In this document: positions 17,345 through 25,443 of the stretch, in pieces
How the letters are laid out: each line of letters opens with the position of its first letter
How positions within the stretch are numbered: position 1 is the stretch's first letter
DNA from: Flavobacteriaceae bacterium
GTDB taxonomy: Bacteria > Bacteroidota > Bacteroidia > Flavobacteriales > Flavobacteriaceae
Length of the DNA: 64,000 bases
Direction: 5' to 3'
Assembly: GCA_018608625.1 (NCBI GenBank)
Contig: JABAZC010000071.1
Coordinates: 62,001-126,000 of the forward strand
Translations under genes and position numbers: made by a program
Notes under the pieces: model-generated
What the model saw: the letters and a program-made list of their open reading frames with translations, nothing else
Database searches by the model: none
What the model was told of the DNA's origin: nothing

Positions 17345-18361
17345 ATGAATACAGCAACTATTTTAGAAATTAAAAAATTACTATCTACTTCTAAAAAAGT
17401 AGTAATTGTCCCGCATAAAAATCCTGACGGTGACGCAATGGGCTCAACGCTTGGTCTATGTCTATATCTAAAAAAGATAGGGCACTCGGCAACTGTTATA
17501 GCTCCTAATGACTATCCCGAATTCCTTAAATGGATCCCTGGCAATAAAGATGTAATAATTCACGAAATGGACACCATTAATTCAGAAGATCTAATTTCTT
17601 CCGCAGATGTGATATTCACTTTAGATTTTAACGCCCTTCACCGCTGTGGGGAAATGAGAACGCCGATAGCCAACGCAAAAGGCGTTAAAATAATGATTGA
17701 TCACCATCAACAGCCCGACTCTTATGCAGATTATGTATACTCAGATGTAACCATGAGCTCAACATGTCAAATGGTGTATCATTTTATTGAAAAAATGGAA
17801 GATCTAAACCAAATTGATACTTCAATTGGAGAGGCATTATACACAGGAATAATGACCGACACTGCTTCATTTCGCTTTCCACTCACAACCAGTACAACTC
17901 ACAAAGTCATTGCCCATTTAATAGATATAGGTGTTGAAAAATCTAAAATACATAACGCTGTTTACGATACAAATAGCTTTGGACGCTTGCAATTATTAGG
18001 TTGTGCCATGAGTAATTTACGATTCTTAGAAAACCACAATACAGCCTATATTACTTTAACAAACAAAGAGCTTGATTCTCATGGATTTAAAAAAGGAGAC
18101 ACTGAAGGTTTAGTGAATTATGGCTTGTCCTTAAAAAGAGCTAAACTTGCTGCCATATTTATTGAACATAAGCAAGAAGGTATTATTAAGATTTCCTTTC
18201 GATCCAAAGGGAGTTTTGACGTAAATAAATTTGCGCGCAACCATTTTAACGGCGGAGGTCACAACAATGCTTCTGGCGGAAGAAGCGACCTCAACCTAAA
18301 AGACACGATTACAAAATTTACTGACTTACTAACAGAATACGAATTAGAACTTAACTCATGA
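17345..18361 (+). CDS. DHH/DHHA1 phosphoesterase, NrnA-like oligoribonuclease / pAp phosphatase
   Basis: From ATG 17345 the protein has 338 residues. It shows the DHH-family motifs in order: PHKNPDGDAMGS (motif I), TLDFNALHRCG, the DHH box in MIDHHQQPD, the TGIMTDTASF motif IV and the DHHA1 glycine-rich GGGHNNASGG near the C-terminus. NrnA-type enzymes degrade nano-RNAs and dephosphorylate pAp. The open frame extends 3 codons upstream to a TTG that overlaps the -7 element, so ATG is chosen. It overlaps gldI by 4 bases (ATGA), linking it to the gliding gene. Confidence 0.9.
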   Translation: MNTATILEIKKLLSTSKKVVIVPHKNPDGDAMGSTLGLCLYLKKIGHSATVIAPNDYPEFLKWIPGNKDVIIHEMDTINSEDLISSADVIFTLDFNALHRCGEMRTPIANAKGVKIMIDHHQQPDSYADYVYSDVTMSSTCQMVYHFIEKMEDLNQIDTSIGEALYTGIMTDTASFRFPLTTSTTHKVIAHLIDIGVEKSKIHNAVYDTNSFGRLQLLGCAMSNLRFLENHNTAYITLTNKELDSHGFKKGDTEGLVNYGLSLKRAKLAAIFIEHKQEGIIKISFRSKGSFDVNKFARNHFNGGGHNNASGGRSDLNLKDTITKFTDLLTEYELELNS

Positions 18362-18891
18362 AACAGGCCCTGTTATATTTAATAACACTATTTCTTATCT
18401 CTAGTTGTAAGCCTTCAGAATCCCGACTTCCAATTTCAAACAACTCAGGAACATTTATCGATGCCTCTATAGAACGCAACAAACAGCTCAATAAAATTGA
18501 ATATAACAAAATTAAAACACTGTTACAATCCTCTAACAAAACTGTTTTAAATTCTAATTTTGGTTTCTGGTATTACTATAACAATAAACTAGAAACTCCC
18601 GCTAAAACCCCTAAATTTGGAGACTTAGTTTATTTCAACTACAACGTAAAAAACCTGAACAATGAGCTCATTTACTCCAAAGAAGATCTAGCCACACAAA
18701 ACTACTACATCGACCAACAAGATTTGTTCTCAGGACTTAGAGAAGGTCTTAAGCTGATGAAAGAAGGAGAAATTATTACGTTTATATTCCCGTCTCAAAA
18801 AGCGTACGGCTACTATGGAGATAACGACCAAATTGGACGAAATGTGCCGCTGATTTGTGAAGTATCTCTTCTAAAGCATCAAATAAACTAA
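18358..18891 (+). CDS. gldI: Gliding motility-associated FKBP-type prolyl isomerase lipoprotein
   Basis: The 177-residue product has a lipoprotein signal with lipobox ISSC (Cys17) and a C-terminal FKBP-like domain (GDLVYFNYNV; GLREGLKLMKEGE; FPSQKAYGYYG). This is the layout of GldI, needed for gliding and T9SS function in Flavobacterium johnsoniae, presumably by folding GldJ/GldK-type partners in the periplasm. Upstream DHH gene and downstream cyclophilin-FKBP lipoprotein give the usual gldI neighbourhood. The start ATG overlaps the DHH gene stop (ATGA). Identification by sequence and context is strong. Confidence 0.88.
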   Translation: MKQALLYLITLFLISSCKPSESRLPISNNSGTFIDASIERNKQLNKIEYNKIKTLLQSSNKTVLNSNFGFWYYYNNKLETPAKTPKFGDLVYFNYNVKNLNNELIYSKEDLATQNYYIDQQDLFSGLREGLKLMKEGEIITFIFPSQKAYGYYGDNDQIGRNVPLICEVSLLKHQIN

Positions 18892-18912
18892 CCCCCATAA
18901 TTAAAAAATAAA

Positions 18913-20088
18913 ATGAAATTCACCAAAAGAATCATCAAAACGGTCGCTTTAATGCTACTAATAAGCGCAACTGCTTGTAAACAAAAATACCCTGATCTAG
19001 GCGAGGGCTTATTTGCAGAATTCGTTACCTCTAAAGATACCATGGTAGTAAAATTATTTTATAATAAAGCTCCTTTAACTGTTTCCAGTTTTGTTGGTCT
19101 TTCTGAAGGCACACACCCAATGTTGGTAGATTCTTTGAAAGGAAAACCTTATTATAATGGCACTGTATTTCATCGGGTCATTAATAACTTCATGATTCAA
19201 GGAGGCGACCCATCAGCTACCGGATCTGGAAGTCCTGGATTTAAATTTGGAGATGAATTTGACAATAGCCTCACTCATGACAAGGCGGGTATACTTTCTA
19301 TGGCCAATTCAGGCCCTGCCACCAATGGAAGTCAATTTTTTATTACAGACGCCCCCACCCCTCACTTGGATAATAAACATAGTGTTTTTGGTGAAGTAGT
19401 TAAGGGCCTTGATATTGTGGATGCGATATCAAATGTAGATGTGTCTCCTGGGTCAAACAAACCCCTAGAAGATATTATTATCTTAGAGCTTAATATTATA
19501 CGACAAGGAATGGCTGCAAAGCAATTTGATGCTGCCAAAACATGGGCAACTGAATTGCCGTTACTTGAAGAAAAGCGTTTGAAAAAAATAGAAGCTGCTA
19601 AACTGAAAGCTGAAGAAGAGAAAAAAATCGCTGAAGAGAAAGCAGCTATTATTTCCAAAGAAATGATTGTTATTTTAGAAACTTTCAAAAGCAAAGCTAC
19701 CAGCCTAAGTTCTGGTTTATTAATTCACGTTATTTCTAAAGGAGAAGGTCCAAAACCTAGAAATGGTGTCACAGTAAAACTTAATTATGAAGGCTATTTT
19801 ACGGATGGAAAACTATTTGGAACCAATGTTAAGTCTGTAGACGAAAAGTATGGAAGCTATGATCAACGTAAAGACACCCAAGGCGCTTATAACCCTATTT
19901 CAATGCCACTTGATCCAGAGGCACAAATGATTCCTGGGTTTAAGGAAGGTGTATTTAATATGTCTTTAGGAGATAAAACATTCTTATACCTACCGTCCTA
20001 CATTGCCTATGGCGAAAAAGGGCGTGGTCCCATAAAACCTAATACTGACTTGATTTTTATTGTTGAAATGGTCGAAGTAATCAATTAG
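18913..20088 (+). CDS. Cyclophilin-FKBP fusion prolyl isomerase lipoprotein
   Basis: The 391-residue protein has a lipoprotein signal (lipobox SATAC, Cys22), a cyclophilin domain (FHRVINNFMIQGGDP; NGSQFFIT; DNKHSVFGEV), a charged, alanine- and lysine-rich coiled-coil linker near residues 215-255, and an FKBP domain (VKLNYEGYFTDGKLFG; MIPGFKEGV; FLYLPSYIAYGEKG). It thus carries two unrelated prolyl isomerase folds in one periplasmic protein. It lies 21 bases after gldI, suggesting a shared task in folding outer-membrane or surface proteins. A second, cytoplasmic fusion of the same order is at 52037. Confidence 0.93.
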   Translation: MKFTKRIIKTVALMLLISATACKQKYPDLGEGLFAEFVTSKDTMVVKLFYNKAPLTVSSFVGLSEGTHPMLVDSLKGKPYYNGTVFHRVINNFMIQGGDPSATGSGSPGFKFGDEFDNSLTHDKAGILSMANSGPATNGSQFFITDAPTPHLDNKHSVFGEVVKGLDIVDAISNVDVSPGSNKPLEDIIILELNIIRQGMAAKQFDAAKTWATELPLLEEKRLKKIEAAKLKAEEEKKIAEEKAAIISKEMIVILETFKSKATSLSSGLLIHVISKGEGPKPRNGVTVKLNYEGYFTDGKLFGTNVKSVDEKYGSYDQRKDTQGAYNPISMPLDPEAQMIPGFKEGVFNMSLGDKTFLYLPSYIAYGEKGRGPIKPNTDLIFIVEMVEVIN

Positions 20089-20111
20089 TAAGATGAACTT
20101 ATCATATCTAA

Positions 20112-20136
20112 AAGGCAGCTCTAGGGCTGTTTTTTA
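20112..20136. terminator. Probable intrinsic terminator between convergent genes
   Basis: CAGC (20116-20119) pairs with GCTG (20126-20129) around a 6-base loop, flanked by A-rich sequence before and TTTTTT after. It sits between the stop codons of the cyclophilin-FKBP gene and pepD and could serve the + strand; the short stem makes it modest. Confidence 0.45.
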
Positions 20137-20153
20137 AGTGAAAATATTTAATG

Positions 20154-21614
20154 TTAGGCTTTTGGAATGTTTTTTAAAATCTCTAACAAAAAGCCCCAGA
20201 ATTTCTGAACAGAAGATATTTGCGCACGTTCATCTGGCGAATGAGCTCCTTTGATATTAGGGCCAAAACTAATCATCTCCATTTCTGGGTAATTAGTACC
20301 TAAAATACCACATTCCAAACCTGCATGACAAGCAGCAACATGCGGCTTCTCATTATACATCGTTTCATATAAACCTCTTAAGACTTTTAAGATTGAAGAA
20401 TCCATATCTGGTGCCCAGCCTGGGTAATCCCCTGAAAGTGTAACCTCGCAACCTGTGAGTTCAAAAGTAGATCTTAGGGTCATTGCTAAGTCAATTTTCG
20501 TAGACTCTACAGACGACCGTGTTAAGCAACCTATTTTTATATGCCCGTCTTTTACAATGACACGCGCTATATTGTTTGAGGTCTCCACCAAACCTTGAAT
20601 ATCAGGACTCATTCTATAAACTCCATTCCATGCAGCATAAAGTGCACGTGTAAGCCCTTCTTGAACGCCTAAGTCCATAATCAGTTCAGGCGTTTCAATT
20701 TTATTTAAACTAATTTCTAAGTCTGGCTCTAAGGTTTTAAGTTCTAATTGTATAGACTCAATGAACGCTCCAACATCATTTAAGAAAACAGTTTCATGAA
20801 CACTATCAACAGCCACAACGGCACGACTTTCTCTTGGAATGGCATTCCTAAGGCTTCCCCCATCAATCTCAGTTATTCGCAATCCGTAGTTTTCAAAACC
20901 ATCAAAAAGAATCCGGTTCATAATTTTATTTGCATTTCCAAACCCTTTATGAATATCCATGCCTGAATGCCCCCCCTGAAGTCCATTAACTTCAATTTCA
21001 TATCCAATTTTGGTTTCCGGAGTAGATTCTTCATTATAATCTCTTTGGGCAGTAACATCTATACCTCCAGCACAACCAACGCCTATCTCATCGTCTTCTT
21101 CAGTGTCTAGATTTAATAAAATAGTCCCGCTTAAAAGTCCACCTTTAAGCCCCATAGCTCCTGTCATTCCTGTCTCTTCATCTATTGTAAATAGAGCCTC
21201 TATAGCGGGATGAGAAATATCATTACTTTCTAACACTGCCATAATCGTGGCAACGCCCAAACCATTATCAGCCCCTAGTGTTGTTCCTTTGGCTTTGACC
21301 CAGTCGCCTTCTACATGCATTTCAATGCCTTCAGTCAGGAAATCAAAAATAGTTTCGTTGTTTTTTTGATGTACCATGTCCAAATGTGATTGCATGACAA
21401 TCGGCTTACGATCTTCCATACCAACAGTCGCTGGTTTCTTAATAATCACATTGCCGACTGAATCTTCAATCACCTCCAAACTTAAGGATGCTCCAAAATC
21501 TTTCATAAAAGCGATCACACGTTCTTCTTTTTTAGAAGGACGTGGAACTGCATTTAAATCGGCAAACTTATTCCAAACCGCTCTGGGTTCTAACTGGCGT
21601 ATTTCTGTACTCAT
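20154..21614 (-). CDS. pepD: Aminoacyl-histidine dipeptidase (M20C family)
   Basis: The 486-residue protein has the co-catalytic zinc motifs of PepD-type M20 peptidases: QSHLDMVHQK, LGADNGLGVA, FTIDEETGMTG with the glutamate pair, and GLECGILG. Such enzymes (carnosinase-like, PepD) hydrolyse a broad range of dipeptides with unblocked N-termini in the cytoplasm; there is no signal peptide. ATG 21614 (MSTEIRQLEPR) is chosen because the 3-codon extension starts at TTG. It has its own promoter and is divergent from the DUF3810 gene. Confidence 0.93.
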   Translation of the reverse strand: MSTEIRQLEPRAVWNKFADLNAVPRPSKKEERVIAFMKDFGASLSLEVIEDSVGNVIIKKPATVGMEDRKPIVMQSHLDMVHQKNNETIFDFLTEGIEMHVEGDWVKAKGTTLGADNGLGVATIMAVLESNDISHPAIEALFTIDEETGMTGAMGLKGGLLSGTILLNLDTEEDDEIGVGCAGGIDVTAQRDYNEESTPETKIGYEIEVNGLQGGHSGMDIHKGFGNANKIMNRILFDGFENYGLRITEIDGGSLRNAIPRESRAVVAVDSVHETVFLNDVGAFIESIQLELKTLEPDLEISLNKIETPELIMDLGVQEGLTRALYAAWNGVYRMSPDIQGLVETSNNIARVIVKDGHIKIGCLTRSSVESTKIDLAMTLRSTFELTGCEVTLSGDYPGWAPDMDSSILKVLRGLYETMYNEKPHVAACHAGLECGILGTNYPEMEMISFGPNIKGAHSPDERAQISSVQKFWGFLLEILKNIPKA

Positions 21615-21637
21615 AATAGACAAGGTTTTTTGTGATA

Positions 21638-21667
21638 CAAAGGTACGTATTACTTCCCATTCATAAA
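21638..21667 (-). promoter_or_regulatory. pepD promoter
   Basis: Minus-strand TACCTTTG (21645-21638) is a perfect -7 element, with TTTA (21667-21664) 18 bases upstream as -33 box. The leader to ATG 21614 would be about 20 bases. The element is interleaved with the divergent DUF3810 promoter. Confidence 0.6.
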
Positions 21668-21677
21668 TTAAAATTAT

Positions 21678-21685
21678 TACATTTG
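21678..21685 (+). promoter_or_regulatory. -7 promoter element directly at the DUF3810 gene start
   Basis: TACATTTG is a perfect -7 element that ends 3 bases before the in-frame GTG at 21689, implying a transcript that begins at or next to the start codon. No good TTTG -33 box is seen at the right distance (CTTC at 21653-21656 is poor). Confidence 0.5.
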
Positions 21686-21688
21686 AGC

Positions 21689-22750
21689 GTGATTAAAAAA
21701 TTGAAATACCTAATTATATTAAGTCTTTTACCCCAATACCTAGGGATATTATTTTTAAAAAACAACCCCGGTTTAGTGGAGCAGTATTACAGCACAGGCC
21801 TCTACCCTGTTATTTCTAAGCTACTAAACACTTCTTTTAAATGGAGCCCTGTATCATTTGGAGACTTGTTGTACATCGCAGCAATAATTTACATGAGTAA
21901 GTGGGTTGTCACAAACTGGAAGCGCCTTAGAACTCAGCCTAGAGTCTGGGGGCTGGATGTTTTAACATTAGTATCAATTGTCTATTTTTTATTTCACTTA
22001 TGCTGGGGGCTTAACTACTACCGCGAGTCTTTGCATGTAACCTTAAGCCTTAAACCAACTTACACGACAGAAGAACTAAAAATAATCACAAGTAAGCTGG
22101 TACTAAAAACAAATAGCCTGCACTTAAGTATTACTAATGATTCCCTTCAAAAAATCGACACCCCTTATTCATTTAATAAAATGGCTGCCCTTAGTCAACA
22201 GGGCTATAAACAGCTTGAAACTGTGTACCCTATTTTTGGACATCCTGGTCAAAATACTAAAAAATCACTATTTAGCACCCCCCTAACCTATATGGGTTTT
22301 GGCGGCTATCTCAATCCATTTACGCTAGAAGCGCAAGTTAACAGTGTCATACCAAAATCAAGCATGCTAACCACGATCGCACATGAACAAGCCCACCAAT
22401 TGGGCTATGCCGCAGAAAATGAAGCAAATTTTATTGGATTTCTAGCCTGTATTCACAATAAAGACCTTTTCTATCAATATGCAGGTTATGCGTTTGCATT
22501 GCGCTATTGTTTACAAGAGATGAGTAGAAGAGACATCGATTTTTATAAAAACACAGTCAAATCAATACACCCAGGAATCTTAAAAAACTTCCAAGAAACT
22601 TCAGAGTTTTGGAAGGCTTACAATAACCCACTTGAACCACTCATTAAAAATTTTTACAATAATTTCTTAAAAGCTAATAATCAAGAAAAAGGAATAGAAA
22701 GTTATAGTTACGTCGTAGCATTATTGGTGGATTATTTACATAATAAATAA
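21689..22750 (+). CDS. DUF3810 family membrane protein with HExxH motif
   Basis: From GTG 21689 the protein has 353 residues (start V/M-IKKLKYLIILSLL). It has membrane helices at about 5-22, 55-72 and 85-105 and then a soluble part with the metalloprotease-like motif HEQAH at residues 232-236 in IAHEQAHQLGYAAENEANF; the following ENEAN gives a possible third zinc ligand. This is the DUF3810 family, whose activity is unproven, though the motif suggests a zinc peptidase. The open frame continues 19 codons upstream to 21632, but the perfect -7 element at 21678 argues for the GTG start. Confidence 0.8.
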   Translation: MIKKLKYLIILSLLPQYLGILFLKNNPGLVEQYYSTGLYPVISKLLNTSFKWSPVSFGDLLYIAAIIYMSKWVVTNWKRLRTQPRVWGLDVLTLVSIVYFLFHLCWGLNYYRESLHVTLSLKPTYTTEELKIITSKLVLKTNSLHLSITNDSLQKIDTPYSFNKMAALSQQGYKQLETVYPIFGHPGQNTKKSLFSTPLTYMGFGGYLNPFTLEAQVNSVIPKSSMLTTIAHEQAHQLGYAAENEANFIGFLACIHNKDLFYQYAGYAFALRYCLQEMSRRDIDFYKNTVKSIHPGILKNFQETSEFWKAYNNPLEPLIKNFYNNFLKANNQEKGIESYSYVVALLVDYLHNK

Positions 22751-22765
22751 CCGCTATTAAATACG

Positions 22766-22773
22766 TACTTTAG
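22766..22773 (+). promoter_or_regulatory. Possible -7 element upstream of the 22801 gene
   Basis: TACTTTAG matches TAnnTTTG with one mismatch and lies 27 bases before ATG 22801. No -33 box is convincing. It would make the secreted-protein gene group at 22.8-26.5 kb independent of the DUF3810 gene. Confidence 0.25.
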
Positions 22774-22800
22774 ACAAAGCACAAATAGCAAAGAATAATC

Positions 22801-24207
22801 ATGAAATTAATTACCTTTCTTTTATTAATTAATTTTACAAATTTACAATCACATGAAGCTTTAGACAACGACGTTAAAGGGTCATCTATCTTTTCTTACT
22901 CAGAAATAGAACTACATAAAATAACGGATCGAAAATCAGAAAAAGACCTACTAATTTCAATACTAATACATTCTAAATGGAGTAACTTTAATTCCATTAT
23001 AAAATTGTCGACTACTGACCTAAGGGCACTCTTAATTTCAGAGCTCAATATCCGCACAAATGAAAAAATTAACGTTTTAAGTAGCAAAACTAATATTGAA
23101 TTAACCACTTTTTGTTTAGTTTACACCTTTTTAAAAACAGCAACCGTCCGTACTGAAAGTAAATTACAGGAAATGTTTCTTACTGATCTTCGAAACACCT
23201 TAATTATTGAAAATGAGAAGCATTTAAATAAAACCATAAACACCCTGCAAACCCTAACCACAAAAAAGCTTGTGCAGTTAGGATACAGTTGGTACCTTCC
23301 TAAAACCTATAACTACTTTATTAATTTTAATTTGAGTCAAAGATCAACAAAACCATTACGATCTAAATTTAAGTTAAAAGATGATTTAGGAAGACGTATG
23401 AATGTTATTAAAATTGTAAAAACGAACGAGAATGGTCCTCATAAATATCCTTATTTAGGGCTATATCATATAAGAGTTTCAGAAGATGATTTTAACCTAC
23501 AATTAGCAGGCTCAAATGACCTGTTTAACTGGAACTTCATCACTGAAATTGATTACAATGCTCACCAGGGTGATATCGTAAAATGGAACGACGGTTACCT
23601 TATCGCTTATGAAGAAGATAAAACCCAAGGGGTTAATAATATTGCATTAAAATATTACATGGATTATGATAGTTTAATATCTAATCACAGTACCTATGAC
23701 AAACATCTAAATACATCAATACATAGATTCGGAGTTGAAGGAACTCCAGATATCAGAAATTTTTCGGGGGAATCTCCCACAAATGGAAACATACAAATTG
23801 GGTTTCATTATTATGACGGCACTATCGATAAATTAGCCATGGGAGTTTTACAAAATGGGGAGACTTGGACTGCATGTAAAGATGCATTATCTGAAATTAA
23901 TTTAAGAGCTATGAATTTCAAAGGGAATATTGGAAGTCGAAAAGGGTTTCAATATCAAGATGAATTGCTAACCTTACAGGAAGCTAGGTTTGTGAAGGGC
24001 GATTGGAGTACCTGGAAAATCATGTTAGGCCTTAATGGGTATTATACTGAAGTTTTAATTTCTACCCCAAAAGGATCTAAATCCTTTGCTAATCCATCAA
24101 TAACTGAAATCGACACTAATAAATACGCTATTTCACTATTCCTTCCTACAGAAGGAAATCATTTTAGAGAAAACAATGGTGGAGTCATTTTTTTAAATAA
24201 TAAATAA
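22801..24207 (+). CDS. Secreted protein of unknown function with possible beta-propeller domain
   Basis: I do not recognise the family. The 468-residue product starts with a hydrophobic signal peptide (about residues 1-18). Residues 30-180 are mainly helical and lysine/threonine rich. Residues 190-460 contain spaced tryptophan/aspartate segments (LAGSNDLFNWNFITEID; GDIVKWNDGYLIAYEED; NPSITEIDTNKYAISLFLP) that look like blades of a five-bladed propeller as in GH43/GH32-like sugar-binding or -cleaving proteins. This is an impression from the pattern, and I see no clear catalytic residues. It sits 16 bases before a secreted esterase gene, so the two may form one unit. Confidence 0.55.
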   Translation: MKLITFLLLINFTNLQSHEALDNDVKGSSIFSYSEIELHKITDRKSEKDLLISILIHSKWSNFNSIIKLSTTDLRALLISELNIRTNEKINVLSSKTNIELTTFCLVYTFLKTATVRTESKLQEMFLTDLRNTLIIENEKHLNKTINTLQTLTTKKLVQLGYSWYLPKTYNYFINFNLSQRSTKPLRSKFKLKDDLGRRMNVIKIVKTNENGPHKYPYLGLYHIRVSEDDFNLQLAGSNDLFNWNFITEIDYNAHQGDIVKWNDGYLIAYEEDKTQGVNNIALKYYMDYDSLISNHSTYDKHLNTSIHRFGVEGTPDIRNFSGESPTNGNIQIGFHYYDGTIDKLAMGVLQNGETWTACKDALSEINLRAMNFKGNIGSRKGFQYQDELLTLQEARFVKGDWSTWKIMLGLNGYYTEVLISTPKGSKSFANPSITEIDTNKYAISLFLPTEGNHFRENNGGVIFLNNK

Positions 24208-24223
24208 ACACAAATTACATCAA

Positions 24224-25198
24224 ATGAACAAACAAAAACTTTTATTCACTCTTTGCTTAATATTGACAATACACCATGCCTCAGCGCAAGTATGCAACGA
24301 GGAGCCAAGGTTCACCAATACCGACTATTTTTCAAATATTCAGATTGATTCCCTTAAAAATATAACCTATGGCGAGGCTACAAATTACAAGGGGAATTCA
24401 CAAGATTTAAAAATGGATGTCTATTTTCCAAACACTGAATTAGACACGCTAAAAAAGCGACCTTTTATACTTTTGATTCACGGAGGTGGATTTACAGGTG
24501 GTACTAGAGAAAGAATGACTTATCACTCTGTAGAGCTATCTAAAAGAGGATTTGTAGTGGCCACAATAAGTTATCGTCTGGGCTACGATGTAGAGATTTT
24601 TGGCAGCATCCAAAAAGCAGTATATAGAGCTCAACAAGATGCCAATACAGCACTTCGATATATAGCTAGTCAAAAAGAAATACTAAAAATTGATACTGAA
24701 TGGTTTTTTATTGGAGGATCAAGTGCTGGGGCGGTTACCTCACTGTCTACGAGCTATGCAAGTCAAGCAGAATGGAATCAAATAGCACCTGAATTTGAGT
24801 CTGATTTAGGCCTATTAGAATCTTCAAATAATAGTTTAAATGAAATTTTTACAATCAAAGGTATCTACAACTTCATGGGAGCTATTCCACCGGTTGTCTT
24901 TAATTCAGGAAACTTAATCCCAACCATCTCATTTCATGGAGATTTAGATACGACCGTCCCTATCGGAAAAAATATAATGACAGGCTTTGGATCAAGACCT
25001 ATTCATGAATTACTTTCGAAGGCTGGTGTTTGCAACGACCTAACAGTGGTCCCGGACGGAGGGCATGGCATATACAGATCCAAAAGAGACGTTGACTTTA
25101 GAATTAACCGGGTTGCTTGTTTCTTCAAAAGCTTGATTTGTAACAGATGTGTAGACTTTATGGCAGAAGAAAGCATTCCGGCCATATGTACTAATTAA
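24224..25198 (+). CDS. Secreted alpha/beta-hydrolase (carboxylesterase-like)
   Basis: The 324-residue protein has a signal peptide ending HHASAQ, then an alpha/beta-hydrolase domain. The oxyanion motif HGGG is at residues 86-89, the nucleophile elbow GSSAG places the serine at S167, and the acid and base are likely D242 (HGDLDTTVP) and H281 (DGGHG). The HGGG plus GSSAG combination is typical of the carboxylesterase/HSL-like and feruloyl-esterase-like enzymes (BD-FAE type). The C-terminus is cysteine-rich (FKSLICNRCVDF) and lacks a type IX sorting tail. The substrate is unknown; the next gene is another secreted hydrolase. Confidence 0.85.
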   Translation: MNKQKLLFTLCLILTIHHASAQVCNEEPRFTNTDYFSNIQIDSLKNITYGEATNYKGNSQDLKMDVYFPNTELDTLKKRPFILLIHGGGFTGGTRERMTYHSVELSKRGFVVATISYRLGYDVEIFGSIQKAVYRAQQDANTALRYIASQKEILKIDTEWFFIGGSSAGAVTSLSTSYASQAEWNQIAPEFESDLGLLESSNNSLNEIFTIKGIYNFMGAIPPVVFNSGNLIPTISFHGDLDTTVPIGKNIMTGFGSRPIHELLSKAGVCNDLTVVPDGGHGIYRSKRDVDFRINRVACFFKSLICNRCVDFMAEESIPAICTN

Positions 25199-25234
25199 AC
25201 TAGCCTATGGCTTAAAATTAATTATTTTTTACAT

Positions 25235-25320
25235 CACATACAATTAAGAACCATTCATGAAAGAATCAAATTTAAATACCTAGTTGCCGTTAATAATTAT
25301 TACATTACTAATTGTATGTG
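25235..25320. repeat. Long-range perfect 12-bp inverted repeat in an intergenic gap
   Basis: CACATACAATTA (25235-25246) and its exact reverse complement TAATTGTATGTG (25309-25320) bound 62 bases of AT-rich non-coding DNA between the two hydrolase genes. The size and terminal repeats would suit a tiny miniature element remnant, or an mRNA stem; no target duplication is evident. Confidence 0.4.
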
Positions 25321-25443
25321 CTACTGGAATATATTCACGTCTATCATTAGTGCTAATAGACGCTAAAATCATGAATTGGGTCAGCATTTTTCTAATTAAT
25401 TAAATAAGAAATTCAAAATTCAAAAAAAATACTAGTTGCTTGT

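Noticed and set aside
21632..21688. Longer N-terminus for the DUF3810 protein starting at 21632
   Set aside because: The extra 19 residues are rich in histidine and leucine without family similarity and the perfect -7 element TACATTTG lies inside that stretch.
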